A stretch of 64,000 nt of DNA from Pisolithus tinctorius (GCA_024663395.1 JANFAH010000002.1:2542001-2606000); one strand, 5' to 3'; shown: positions 48,949 to 60,207, counted from the stretch's first letter. Notes: generated from the sequence alone by a model not told the origin. A program made the numbers and translations.

Positions 48949-49904
48949 CGCGCTGACGTATGTAACATTACCCCGAACCTTATTCCACCTTCCACCGACT
49001 CGACCCTGATTTCCATCCCCCCTCCCCCTACCCGTGACGACGTCTAACGTCAGTGACGTGACACGACGCCTGACGACGGAACGGAAGTGCATGACATGTA
49101 TTTATCCCGCAAACATCATCACACTTGCAAGCTCGACTCATCTGGACTATAGTTTGGAATTGGTTCTTGTACTCTATTTAAATATGCGATTCAGCTCTTC
49201 ACCATCGTTCGTCTTTCATATGTCATATTCTTTGTTTTGGCCCTGGCTTCGGTTTCTTATGCTACATAACTTTTGAATGGGGGATCTTGTAGCTATCTCC
49301 GTGCACATTTGTCTTGCACTTGTATCAGTTCATTTCCAATCGTCACGACCCAGCTCACCCTACCGACGTGCCACCCAACTCCGACGCTCTCTTCAGTTAG
49401 TTTCGTCTCATAAACGATTTTTCATGATCCATCTTCCCATGCATTTATTTCATATCCCCACCTGTCCATCACTGATTCGTCTTCGTTGATTACCCCTTTG
49501 CGCCGCAGCATACCACTCGTTCTCACACATACCCGTCGATGCCATCAATGAAATTGAAACACTGTGTTGCACTGCTGTAGTAAACTACTTTTCACCGTGC
49601 CTTGATCTGTGACACGGGCTCCGATGAGTGTGTCATGTCCGCTTCATAGGATGCACCCGGAGTGAAAACGGATCAGTGACAGAAAGCCGAATCCCTCGGT
49701 GCGTAGATTCGGAGGAACAAGGTAGGCGCCATATCCAGCCTCCTTTCAAGTACTGTCACTAAGTGCAACTTTGAGCTGGAGCCTGTCGGAGCTTAACTGT
49801 AAGGGACAGGCGAGGCAGCACATCGCCTCCGAGGATTTATGATAGACTCATCTGACTCGGCTACGACTCAAAAGTACAAGTGAAGAGTCTAAATCGTACA
49901 AGCG
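48949..49904. other. Intergenic
   Basis: 956 bp between convergent genes. No tRNA-like cloverleaf, open frame with domain, or terminal repeat noticed. Confidence 0.4.
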
Positions 49905-51570
49905 CTAGGAACGGGACCGCAACTTGGATGACAAGACTAAGACCCCAAGTGCCCAATGCTCGAACTGTTCCTTGGATACGAATAAGAGAGCTTGGGAAAG
50001 TACAGCTTTGATTATTTGGGCTGACATTCCCTGTCAAAAGTGTCAGTTTAAGCTTGCGTCGATCGTGTGCTCGACGTCGTCAAGCGGTAAAAAATGAAAA
50101 AGTTTTAAGAGACGGAAACAAACGAAATAGAGAAAAAGGAAGGTGAAGACGAACCTGGTACCAACCCACTACCCCTTCCTTCTTCAGGACCTGCATCAGC
50201 AGAGTCAACGCCCCTGATTGTTTAGCGCGTCCGCGGGGATGCTTCTGCGACGAGCCCCCGAGGTGTTTCTCCACGTCATCTATCCGATCATCACGATCCG
50301 CAAACTCGTCCCTGTCGGAACCAGATGTACGGGCTTGAATACGAACTTTAGCCATGATGTAGGGATAGGTGACCTGCACAGCATTAGCTCGGTGTTGGCG
50401 CTCACATCAGTTTCAGATAGCGCCGACCTCGGCGTGTTAAACCTCCGCCGACACGCAACGTTCACCGCGGGTGAAACGCCAATCAAACACATCCAAACCA
50501 CGAATCGATCTGCTCGTATATCCGAGCAAAAAGGATAAAAACAAGTTTCACTCACAATAGTTGCCAACGTTTTGCTGAACGCCCCCAATATGAAACTCAT
50601 CCACGGCGTCATCTTTTCGCCTGCCACAGCTGTTCCCTTAGCGAGTAGGAGTACGGTCTTCAGCCGCTCGTACACGCCATATGTGATCGCCGGGTTGACG
50701 GTGAGTACCATGCTTGGCTTGAGACCACGCCAAAGCCCTGTGATCCCGTCCTCGCGGATAATCTCACGTGCGACATTCAAGAACGAGTTAGAATCTTTAT
50801 CATCTTGCAATTCCTCGGTTTCCGCGACGTGCAGCGTCGATGCGTTCAGATCGTATGGCTGACTTTCGTTATCTCCACTGTGCAGAAGAGAGTGGGACCC
50901 GGTACTCTGCCTCAACGACTTCCCAATCTGTTGGCGAGTAGCGATCACAGAGACGGGAATTGTGAAAATCTGAGAGAGAGCGCCGGCGATAGCGCCGAGG
51001 GTGAGTTCAGCGGCCGTCGAAAGAGAGGGCGGCTTTGAGCCTTTGGGAAGCTTGGACGTAAGACGTTTCATGTAAGCAGTGCGTATCAAAGAGTAGAAGA
51101 AGAAATAGGCATATTCTGGGTCCATATGGCCGACACTGTCAGGTAATGCATTTCAGGGGGATATGGGTAGCGCGTACGTGAGGAAAACGTATTCAACATC
51201 GTTGCTGCGAATCCGCTGTACCATCCCATAATACCCTCCTCACGGAGTATGTCACGGAGTACAGATAGCATCGTCATATCATCTTTGCGCTTGCCCTTGG
51301 CTGTCGAAGAGGTAGCTTGAATGCGGGTTTTCGCACTGAGATACGCGGGAGCGAATTTCTAGCTATAAACCCAGTAGAAGAGCAGAATGTACGCACACAT
51401 CTAGAGGGTATACAACGCTGAAAAAAGTAGATTGAATAGGTATCATAAACTTGAGACAGAGCGCATACTCACGCATTGCTGAAGCACCCACCGAGCGCAC
51501 CCGCCAAAGCAGAGCCGAGCGGTGTCAACTCCTGCGGTAGGTTATTGGCCTGCTTTGACTGTACCGACAT
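49905..51570 (-). CDS. Peroxisomal adenine nucleotide carrier (Ant1/PMP47 type)
   Basis: Mitochondrial-carrier-family protein that in yeasts imports ATP into peroxisomes for fatty acid activation. The start MSVQSKQANNLPQELTPLGS (ATG 51570) leads into AGALGGCFSNA. An intron follows, then VVYPLDVAKTRIQA, the first PxDxxK signature. Repeat 1 continues VLRDILREEGIMGWYSGF; repeat 2 has GAIAGALSQIFTIPVSVIAT, a weakened signature, and IREDGITGLWRGLKPSMVLT plus NPAITYGVYERLK. Repeat 3 has ILGAFSKTLATI, VTYPYIMAKVRIQA and KKEGVVGWYQ, then a last exon GMSAQIIKAVLSQALLFVSK and EQFEHWALGVLVL, stop TAG 49905-49907. The carboxy-terminal pattern is typical of the PMP47/Ant1 branch. An insert rich in Asp and Arg lies in the last matrix loop. 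Confidence 0.83.
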
Positions 51571-51994
51571 ACGTGTCTCGTTCTGTGGAAGTTTTTCTGA
51601 GTTGCGAAACGTTTGATGTACTATCCCACCGGGTTCGAAGTTTCCAACCGGCCACTGCCATCGATATCACATGAAACTACCGTCGCCCAAAGAGCGCTAC
51701 CAGTGAAAACTGGACAAATGCATATCTAGGTAGACAAATGTAGTATACACCGGCCCTCCGGGCAACCCAGGACGCGAATTACATAATGGGATTACAAGTT
51801 GGCCCTCGAGCACTTCCGTCCTCCCCCTTTTCAACTAGAGGATAGGGCCGTCGGGGACGGCAGGCACCTTGTTTACGGACACGTCATAGAATCCCATATT
51901 TTACAGTATGCAATATCAATATTTGTACCACTCCCACTTTTCCATTGCTGTGGACCCACACGTGATATTACTAGGACATTTTGCTGGGTACACA
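51571..51994. other. Intergenic
   Basis: 424 bp upstream of the carrier and downstream of the interrupted F-box-like gene; nothing recognised. Confidence 0.35.
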
Positions 51995-52133
51995 CTATAC
52001 CTCCTCACTTCCGATGAACCGCCGATCGGAGAGAAGGTCCCTTCTGATTGTGAGTGCATGCACAGGAATGTGAACATCATGTACTCACATGTTGTTGTTG
52101 AACACGAACGAATATCCATTGAGAAAGGCTGGA
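51995..52133 (-). pseudogene. 3' fragment of F-box-like gene, cut off by retrotransposon
   Basis: On the reverse strand the bases after the target duplication TCCAG continue the frame of the 5' part without loss: the codon CCA-G..CC gives AFLNGYSFVFNNN, then a gtgagt donor, an intron ending near 52,040 and a possible terminal exon ending SDRRFIGSEEV with TAG 51995-51997. The terminal exon is tentative. Confidence 0.55.
52129..52133. repeat. Target site duplication CTGGA (left)
   Basis: CTGGA directly before the left LTR; the identical CTGGA follows the right LTR at 60203-60207. Confidence 0.9.
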
Positions 52134-52831
52134 TGTTATGCTCGTGATGAGTGACTTTGTCAAATGGACTAGGCACGAATGTCACAAGGGGAATCTACAG
52201 GCCGAACTTATCGTAACCCCTATAGTCCAACCAGGTTATTGACGAGTACTGGCAGAGGTTGCCCCTATCTGGCGAGTTCCTTTGAGATCGTGATGGAGGG
52301 GGAACAGAGTACAAGTCAAAGATGATGGTGGATTGCAAGAAATTGAAAAACTGGGGATACATGGTATGGTATGTCTAGCTATATACCTGGTCAGGGTTTG
52401 TACCGTATACATATCCACAGTCAATCACAAACAAGTAAATGATGAAATAGAAATGAGTCAAAGTACCACTTGTACAGCCAAACCAGCTGCAGGCACAGCC
52501 CGCAGCGAGGGGCAACGGTACCACTACAAGGGAAAGAGTCATATGAACATGATAGCGAGTCAGAGAATCAGGACGGAGCAGGAAGTGAACATAAATGAAA
52601 TAACCATCCATCAGCTGTGGGCGCAGCTGCAAGTCAGTGTGACGAGGGTGTACGCAGCATCAGTTGGTATTGGAAATACCACCACTGCCGGTGATCTGAA
52701 GGCTGTTCGAGCCTCAAGACCGAGGATGACCATGGCAAGGACAAGCGATGTGATGAGGCACGTGACACATGTGACTTGGCGATTTAGTGACATTTGGCGA
52801 AAAAGGAAGGTAGCCCCTGACAGGTGTAACA
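52134..52831 (-). repeat. 3' LTR (left copy), 698 bp
   Basis: Begins TGTTATGC and ends TGTAACA on the plus strand. Aligns without gaps to 59505-60202; all differences I found are at former CpG sites. Confidence 0.93.
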
Positions 52832-52844
52832 TCACCCTCCCTCT
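52832..52844 (-). other. Polypurine tract before the 3' LTR
   Basis: Reverse-strand AGAGGGAGGGTGA immediately precedes the 3' LTR, the expected position of the plus-strand primer of reverse transcription. Confidence 0.7.
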
Positions 52845-52851
52845 AAGGTCC

Positions 52852-54186
52852 TCAGACCCTTGAGGACGAGGCGCAGGCATTGGCGGATAGGTTGCGAAGG
52901 GGGCGACAGGAGCGGGTATGCGCAGCAACGGGCAACGGAGTCGGTGGAGACAGTGGTTCTTTGCTCACCTGGGTCCAACGTGAACCCTGTCCATTATGGC
53001 AGGACCAATGTCCCATGTAACGGCACTGGTAGCAAGCAAACTTGTAGAGGGGGTGTCCTTCAGGAACCTTGGCACGTCCCCCGAGGTAGAACTGAAGTTG
53101 ATCAACAGGGACGGGGATGAAGGGAGTCACAGGGATAGAGCCGGTGGCGTGGACTGCATTATGATACTCCTTGTCCAGTCCAGCCCAAGAGGCATTAGTT
53201 AGAAAGTTCTCCCAACCAGACTCACTTCGTCCCATTCTGAGTCGCTTTGCTACCTCTTTAAACACCGTCGCATTGTCCATAAACTCCAATGGCAGGTCCC
53301 ATCGGACCTCCTTGTCGACCTCAGGCTTCATTTCGGGGATCACCAGGTTTTCTTTAGGTTTGATCCATTTGAGAAGCCGAGAAGCAGTCAGTGCTAAGAA
53401 CTCCCCAACCTGTTGATCGCGAAGGTGATGGTAGGCTCCTCCGGTTACCGCTTCTAAAACATCCACGTATCCTTTTTCAAGCATTGATGTCATAATAACC
53501 TCAGCGAGGGGCGTGGTTCCTGAGAGCTGCCTGACATGAATCTAGTTCGTGGCCTGACCAATTACATCTGCCGCTCTGTAGATTTCAGACAGCACCCCAA
53601 AATACTCAACTTGTTCTGGTGTGCACCCATCAATGTTGTCCCCTTTGTTGAAGATGTCAAGTGCCCTAGTAACGTCCAGGTAGTCACTTGCTGAGATTGG
53701 TAGTCGTGGCTCGTCATCCCTGGCAAGGGCGACTGAGGCAAGCAAGTCGAGGGCGGCATTTCTGGACGAGACTGGACTGGCGGGGCATAAGTTGGAAGGG
53801 ATGGGAGCATTGGTGGGACCTGGGGTGGCTGTTCTTTGATTGGTGTCATGGTGAGGCTTCTCTTTATCCTTTCCCTTTCCTTGCTGGTTACTGTCCCTTC
53901 CAGGAGGGACTCTGGCCTTTGGGATGGGTACTCGGCGAATCGAGAAACCTTGCTGTGGACGTGGCCGGAGAGGGTGGGCGACAGGGGTCGGTACCTCCCA
54001 CTGGGAGACAAGGGACGAGGTGTCTGACTCAGGAAAGCTGGAGGTGGTGGACGGGGGAGGGGAGTTGCGATAGCAGGCGATTGGGGGGACGAGTAACTTG
54101 TCCCTGTCGGTAGTGGGGTCGTAAAGGGATTCTCCAACAAGGTTGGCATAATCGTTCTCAGTGTTAACGGAGCGAGGGGAGTCCAT
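52852..54186 (-). pseudogene. Retrotransposon third open frame, unknown product
   Basis: Starts with an ATG (54184-54186) directly next to the pol stop TAA (54187-54189), in the same frame. About 445 codons: MDSPRSVNTENDYANLVGES, a Pro/Ser-rich region with IRRVPIPKARVPPGRDSNQ, and SASDYLDVTRALDIFNKGDN, broken by TAG at 53542. It continues in frame with EKGYVDVLEAVTGGAYHHLR, FLALTASRLLKWIKPKENLV and GRSESGWENFLTNASWAGLD. Near the end ACYQCRYMGHWSCHNG resembles a zinc knuckle. There are no hydrophobic segments, so it is not envelope-like; it is more like a gag-type nucleic acid binding protein. Its position downstream of the chromodomain is unusual for Ty3 elements. Confidence 0.7.
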
Positions 54187-57100
54187 TTAATTTCGAAGAT
54201 GTCGAGCGAGCTTGTACTGATCGAGGGCCTCAGAAGCATGGTCTTTTATATGTTCTTTGGGTTCCCACGTATTTGATGAATGGGGGAACCCTTTCCACTT
54301 GATCAGGTACTTGCACTGTCCTCTGCGACTGTCAGTTTTGTGATTTAGTATCGCCTCTACCTCCCATTCTATCTCATCATCAACCAACTCTGGTAAAGGC
54401 GCTGTGGGTGCAGCTCCATATACCTTATTTTCGACAAACAGGAAGATGCGTGAGGCGTGGAACACAGGGTGAACCTTCCAGGTTACTGGAAGATCCAATC
54501 GAAATGCGACTGGTGACACAACCTGAGTCACCTTGAAAGGTCCAAGTCACCTTGGCACAATTTTATCGCACTGGTTTTTGATCCTAAGATGGCCGACATC
54601 AAGGAGCACTTGATCTCCGACTTTCGGCGGTTCATAGGTTCCTTTGCTGCATGAACGCATGACCTCCTGTGCCTTTTTGTGTGCAATAACGGCGACGTTG
54701 CGAGATGACATGAGTCGTTCTAGCCTTTCATCGACCGAAGGGACCAGGGTGAGTTGTTTTTCCGGATAGGGGGAAGGGTTGTATCTGAGTATGAGCGAAA
54801 ACGGGGTCATTTTGTGGACGGAGTGGATGCGAGAGTTGTGAGTGAACTCAGCTGAGGGGAGTTTACTTGCCCAAGAGTTAGGGAATTCAGTGCAGTAGCA
54901 TCTAAGGTATCCTTTGACTTCTTGGTTTACTTGTTCGCTTTCTCCATTTGTCTGTGGGTGATAGCTGGTGCTCAGCTTCGTTTTTACCCCTATCGCCTTG
55001 TAGAGTTCCTTGGTGAACGATGAAGCAAACTGGGGTCCTCGATCTGATATTACCGATTCGGGAAGACCAAACCAGGAATAAATGAACTGATGGAAGAGTC
55101 AGGCAATCCCGACTGAGTCAATAGATTTATGACATGGAACAAACAGGGTGGCCTTCATAAGGCCCTGATCGACAACCGTGAGAATGGAGTCATACTTCTG
55201 TTCTCCCGATATGGGGAGATCTGTGACAAGATCCATAGACACTTGCTGGAAGGGGAACGGGGTTTTTGGAGTATTGTGAGGGACGACTGGCGGTGTCGGT
55301 GGGTGGGTGACCCCCTTTGTCGTCTGGCATAGAGGACATCTGGAAACATACTTTTTTATGTCCGTTCCCATTCCTTCCCACCAAACCTCTTTCCGCATTT
55401 TTGCGAACATGGCCTTCTGTCTGGGGTGTCTGGCAGACTCATGGTCGTGGTAGGAACACATGCAGTGTCATCGGTTTTCAGGTGTTATGTAAAGTCAGGT
55501 GGTTCTGAACCTCTTGGTTCTGTCTTCTGCTATAGTTACATTGTTACTTGGTTCCGGGCCTGTCGAATCCTTTGATGTATCGTCCTTGACATGTTCATAC
55601 AGGTCTGTGGAAATAGCGTAGACTCCGGGAGCTCCTTTTACTGGTTTCCTCATGGGGCGAGCTTTTTCCACCGTACTCTCCTTTGTTGTTTCCTCAGATG
55701 GGTGAGAGTAGGGTTTCTCCCTAGAGCGTTTTAGTTTAGCGGGAAGTCGTTCAACCCGGACAAGTCTGTTTATTTTTAGTTGTTTTTGCATTTTAGTTAA
55801 CGAAAACAATGGGGAAACGAGGTGAATTTGAGGTTTTGAAAGGTCCACCCCCTCCGAAAGCCAAAGGTTCTCTGGTAGAACCGTGGCAACAGGGGCAGGC
55901 TCCTTGGAAGAACTTCGACGAGACAAAGTATTGGTGGGCACCTGTAGGCGACCGGCCTGCCAAGAGAACCGAACTGGGTATGACTGTATGGTCGCAGCCC
56001 ACCGCGCTTGACGAGGTGTGAGCTGTTGTGGTTCCCGGTAATACTCCAGATTTTTGTGGTCTGTAAAAATCACTGTCAGTTCAATGGGTGAGAGCAAGTA
56101 AGGACAGAAAGCCTTCAGGGCGTGAATAACCGCTAGCATTTCCAGGTTGTAAACCTGGTAGCGCTGTTCAGCTCTGACGAGGGATTGCGAAAGGTAGGAG
56201 CACAGGTGCCATTCGTTATCTGCCCCTTTTTGGGCAAGCATGGCACCTGTGCCAAGCTTGGAAGCATCGGTGAACAGTGCGAACGGTTTGGAGAAGTCGG
56301 GGATAGTGAGGACCGGGGAGGAGCATAACAAAGTTTTCAGCCTTTCGAAAGCTGCCGCTTGTTTGGGCGTCCACTGGTAAGAGACCCCTTTTTTGGTTAG
56401 GTCATGAAGGGGTCGAGCGACGCTTGAGAAGGAGGGGATGAACTTTTGATAGAAATTGCAGAACCCAAGAAATCAACAGAGGCCCGTAAGGTTTTCGGGG
56501 GCTTCCCAGGTTGAGATGGCATCGGTTTTCATTGGGGAAGTTTCCATCCATCCTTTCCCGATGATCATTCCCAAAAACTCCACTTCTTCGGCCTCGAAGC
56601 AGCACTTGCTAATTTTTAGGCATAGTTCTTCATCTTCACAGATCTGGAGGAATTCTTGAACTCGTTTATGTAGTTCTTCAATAGTCTTGGCGTGGACAAC
56701 GACGTCATCCATGTACCCCACTTGTTTTCCTCTTTGTTTCTCAAAGGTTTTGTCCATATACCTTTGAAAGGAGGGCGGTGAGTTACATTGACCGAAGAAC
56801 ATTACCGTCGGTTCAAAGAGTCCCCTAGGAGTGATGAACGCTCCTTTCCATTCATCTCCTTCCTTGACATGTAAATTGGTAAAACCCCATTGAATGTTGA
56901 ATTTGGCATAATACTTGGATTCAACCAATTCGTCGAACAATGCTTGTGCGTTTGGTAGAGGGTGAGCATCTTGAACAGTGAACGAATTCAGATATTGATA
57001 ATCTTGGATTAGCCATTTCTTCCCATCCTTCTTGGCTACGAAGAACACTGGGGCTGCTTGTGGAGAGGTCGAGGGGCGTATCTTTTTACATTTTAAATTT

Positions 57101-57863
57101 TCATCTAGAAATTTGTCTAGGACTTTTAGTTCGTCAGGAGACATAGGATATACCGCTGCCTTTTTCAGCTTGAAATCTTCCTTGAGGCAGATTTCATGGT
57201 CCAGCCCCGGGCGATGTTTGGGCAATGGGATATCATCTTCTGTGAAAACCTTTGCAAATTTCTTATACCTTTCTGGTAGTTGCACCTCATCCTTTCCTGT
57301 GGCAAGCGCAGCTTCTAGTTCTGTGGAAAGAGTAGTTTTATTAACCACCACCGGTACCTCCAGTGTGGAAACCTCTTTAATAGAGGGGTTTTGTTTTTCC
57401 GGATATTCAAAACCATCGTCCCAGCACGTAATCTTACCGGTTTCCCAATTCATTCGAGGCTTGTATTCCTTGAGGAATGGCATTCCAAGTAGCACGTGTT
57501 CTTTCCCTACGAGGGGTCCAACGTAGCACTTGACCCGGATGATCCGTTCCTTGATTTCCATTCGAAGGGTACATTTCCGAGTAACCCATTCTTGGTCTTT
57601 CCCGGTAAAGGACGTCGTTTTGAATTTTTGTTCAACCCAATAAGTGGGTATTTGAAGTTTTCGTGTCATCGCTTCCGAGATGAGTGAGACTTCTGCGCCT
57701 GAGTCGATACAGGCCCAAATTCCTGCCTTGTAGTCGGGTAGAATGACCAACCCCAGAGGCAAACAGATACGCATATTTGATTCATCATCTATAGGGGTAC
57801 ATTTAGCCGACAACATAGAAACCAGACTGACTGATGCAGGAACGGGTTCAGCAGTCCTCTTTA
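54187..57863 (-). pseudogene. Retrotransposon pol: PR-RT-RNaseH-IN-chromodomain
   Basis: Begins by a -1 shift out of gag at 57864-57870. Protease has CIDSGAEVSLISEAM (about 57,700). Reverse transcriptase has KKDGKKWLIQDYQYLN, GLFEPTVMFFGQCNSP and the YMDD box (56,704-56,715), but the first catalytic Asp is Asn (FNIQWGF where relatives have FDIRWGY; codon at 56896-56898). RNase H has FALFTDASKLGTGAM and FTDHKNLEYY. Integrase has the zinc-binding H-H-C-C (HESARHP, CPLCQTTK), SMDLVTDLP, SDRGPQF and NGESEQVNQE. The chromodomain has EVEAILNHKTDSRRGQCKYL and IKWKGFPHSSNTWEPKEHI. In-frame TGA stops occur at 56473, 55495, 55468, 55099 and 54547. Confidence 0.92.
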
Positions 57864-59270
57864 AAAACCCAACAACTTTTTCTCGTCGTCATTTGCTTCC
57901 CTGTCCCCTACATAGGCGGTCTTGGTACCGTCTTCAGAGACTACAATTCGAACATTCGAGAGAGCTTTGGATTTACAGTCACTCTTGTAGTGACCCTTCT
58001 TGTTGCAATTAAAACAGGTGACATCAGTGGTGGACCGATGGACATTCTTCTTTCGTTTATCGACATCCATGGCATCGGGATCTCAGGATTTACTTTGGAA
58101 ATGAATGTACTTCCTTTCGTGCCAAGATTCTTTCCCTTCTAGGATATGCCTGGTGGCGATCACTGTTCTTGCTTCTCCTGTGACCTTGATCCATTCCAAC
58201 ACTGTGATAGGGGTTCTTCCACAGTTGAGGATCCAGTCTCGGTATTCCTTGGAAAGACCTTTCCCAAAGAAGATTCCGGCTTCCCGAGATTCCTCCTTCA
58301 ACTGGGCTTTATTGATGAGCCCTGTAAACTCGGTGATGTAGGCTTCGAGTTCGCGGTTCCCTTGTTCGATGCTTGACAGATGAAGGATTGCGAGGGCTGT
58401 CTGATCTCTGGACTCGAAGGTGGCTTTGAGTCGTTCGACAAAAACTTGAAAGGTATCCATATAATAGATACTCCCATCATTAAGACGATTCTCATTCTGG
58501 TAGTTTTCGGTGAAGGAAACCACGGCTCCCTTGGTCATATAAGTGAGGGCGAAAGCAATTTTGAGCGAATTGTTGCTGTAAACATGTTGATTAAGGTTTA
58601 AGTAACCTTCTACCTGTGTGAGCCACGTCTGAAGGCTATTGTGGCTTCCATCGTATTCTCCTGGTTTGCCTACGTTAAATTCTTGACCTCCATTGGGAGG
58701 GCGTGGGCAGTAATCGTCATCATCGTCATACTTGGATTTCCCCTTACTGCTGCTATCTGGGTAGGGCTCTGGGGGTACGTCCTTTCTGAAACTTCAAGCA
58801 TACCAGTCTCTAAGCATCCTCTGAGTAGGGACACCGCTAGGGAATGGGTCCCCAGCTTCGGCAACCAATCACCATGCTTCTTTGGCCAAGCAGTGGCATT
58901 GCTCCTTGAGCTGTTGATGCACTTCTTCCTCTGAGAAGACCCTCAGTGGCATTTCTGGAGCAGACTCTCTGTGTCCTTGCGTCATTGACATTACGGGTGA
59001 TTGCGCTTCTTCCTGTTCTTCTTTGAGGACTGATCCAAGGGAAGTATTAGACTTCTGATCGTCTTCTTCTTCTGAACTTAAAGCGACTTCTTCTTCACAG
59101 TAATGCGAAAGAAACGAAATTCGTGGGTTTGTAGCAGAGTAAGATGGTCCTAACCGTCCTAAAGGGATAGGGGGTAGAGGAGGATTCCTTCCTAGTCCAA
59201 GTGGATTAGTATGAGGTGGGACCAGAGGCTTACTCTTCTTGGGTGAAGACACTTTAATGGATAGTGACAA
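57861..59270 (-). pseudogene. Retrotransposon gag
   Basis: Start MSLSIKVSSPKKSKPLVPP at 59270, a Pro- and acid-rich N-terminus, then the capsid-like core (FNVGKPGEYDGSHNSLQTWL, FVERLKATFESRDQTALAIL, GLSKEYRDWILNCGRTPIT). The nucleocapsid knuckle is CFNCNKKGHYKSDC, a canonical CX2CX4HX4C. The frame ends EKKLLGF then TAA (57861-57863). Three internal TGA stops (58869, 58794, 58083) interrupt it; the surrounding frame stays open, so these are point changes and not frameshifts. Confidence 0.88.
57864..57870 (-). other. Probable -1 ribosomal frameshift site between gag and pol
   Basis: Reverse-strand heptamer G GGT TTT lies directly before the gag stop TAA. It fits the X XXY YYZ rule, and shifting by -1 gives GGG TTT TTA AAG, which is exactly the pol frame leading to the protease. 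Pseudoknot not examined. Confidence 0.6.
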
Positions 59271-59504
59271 CGAAGACTGAGGGAGGATTTATAATCCGAA
59301 GATAACCTGTCAGTAAAAGGGGAGAGAGATTCCGGACTCTAGGGAGGCGATCTATTAATCCCTGGTGGGAGCCTGTAGAGCATTAAGCCAGTAATGGAAT
59401 TGAGTGTGAAGTTTCGGTTTGTTGAAGTTCAGTAACTGCAGGATGAGTTTGACTTTATCGAAGAGGTCGAACAAGTCCCAAAGCTGCATGGAGTTTTTCG
59501 ATTT

Positions 59505-60202
59505 TGTTATGCTCACGATGAGTGACTTCATCAAATGGACTAGGCATGAATGTCATGAGGGGAATCTACGGGCCAAACTTATCGTAACCCCTATAGTCCA
59601 ACCAGGTTATTGACGAGTACTGGCAGAGGTTGCCCCTATCTGGCGAGTTCCTTTGAGATTGTGACAGAGGGGGAACAGAGTACGAGTCAAAGATGATGGT
59701 GGATTGCAAGAAATCAAAAAACTGGGGATACATGGTATGGTATGTCTAGCTATATACCTGGTCAGGGTTTGTACCGTATACATATCCACAGTCAATCACA
59801 AACAAGTAAACGATGAAATAGAAATGAGTCAAAGTACCACTTGTACAGCCAAACCAGCTGTGGGCGCAGCCCGCAGCGAGGGGTGACGGTACCACTACAA
59901 GGGAAAGAGTCATATGAACGCGATAGTGAGTCAGAGAATCAGGACAGAGCAGGAAGTGAACATAAATGAAATAACCGTCCATCAGCTGTGGGCGCAGCTG
60001 CGAGTCAGTGTGACAAGGGTGTACACAGCATCAGTTGGTATTGGAAATACCACCACCGCTGGTGATCCAAAGGCTGTTTGAGCCTCAAGACCGAGGACGA
60101 CCACGGTGAGGACAAGCGACGTGATGAGGCACGTGACACATGTGACTTGGCGATTTAGTGACATTTGGCGAAAAAGGAAGGTAGCCCCTGACGGGCATAA
60201 CA
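59505..60202 (-). repeat. 5' LTR (right copy), 698 bp
   Basis: Begins TGTTATGC and ends CATAACA on the plus strand; the ends form a 6-bp inverted repeat (TGTTAT and ATAACA). Gag lies inside, so this is the upstream LTR of the reverse-oriented element. Confidence 0.93.
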
Positions 60203-60207
60203 CTGGA
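60203..60207. repeat. Target site duplication CTGGA (right)
   Basis: Matches 52129-52133 exactly. Confidence 0.9.

Larger units (their letters stand above)
52134..60202 (-). mobile_element. Ty3/gypsy chromovirus LTR retrotransposon, complete structure but decayed
   Basis: 8,069 bp in reverse orientation with two 698-bp LTRs beginning TGTTAT and ending AACA, a 5-bp target duplication CTGGA, a purine tract before the 3' LTR, gag with a CCHC knuckle, then pol in the order protease, reverse transcriptase, RNase H, integrase, chromodomain, followed by an additional open frame before the 3' LTR. The order RT-RNaseH-IN and the chromodomain place it in Ty3/gypsy chromoviruses. At least eight internal TGA stops and one TAG prevent expression of full proteins, so it is non-autonomous now. 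It sits inside an F-box-like host gene in the same orientation. I could not identify a tRNA primer-binding site. Confidence 0.95.

Noticed and set aside
48949..49904. tRNA or other structured RNA gene
   Set aside because: No cloverleaf with anticodon and conserved B-box (GGTTCGANTCC-like) was found by eye here or in the other long intergenic regions; a covariance-model search would settle it.
43967..51570. Urease and peroxisomal carrier as a nitrogen-metabolism cluster
   Set aside because: Neighbouring genes are unrelated and no urease accessory gene is nearby, so adjacency alone is not evidence.
53562..54239. Overlapping reverse frame in the retrotransposon third-frame region
   Set aside because: It is an alternative frame; the other frame abuts pol by TAAATG and continues in frame beyond the TAG.
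54547..58869. Selenocysteine or readthrough reading of the many TGA codons
   Set aside because: Fungi lack the selenocysteine system, and the TGAs sit where CGA-to-TGA mutation is the simpler explanation.
59440..59504. tRNA primer-binding site next to the 5' LTR
   Set aside because: No TGG-starting tRNA complement directly follows the LTR; a TGGGACTTG further in is too far away to claim. Self-priming is possible but was not tested.
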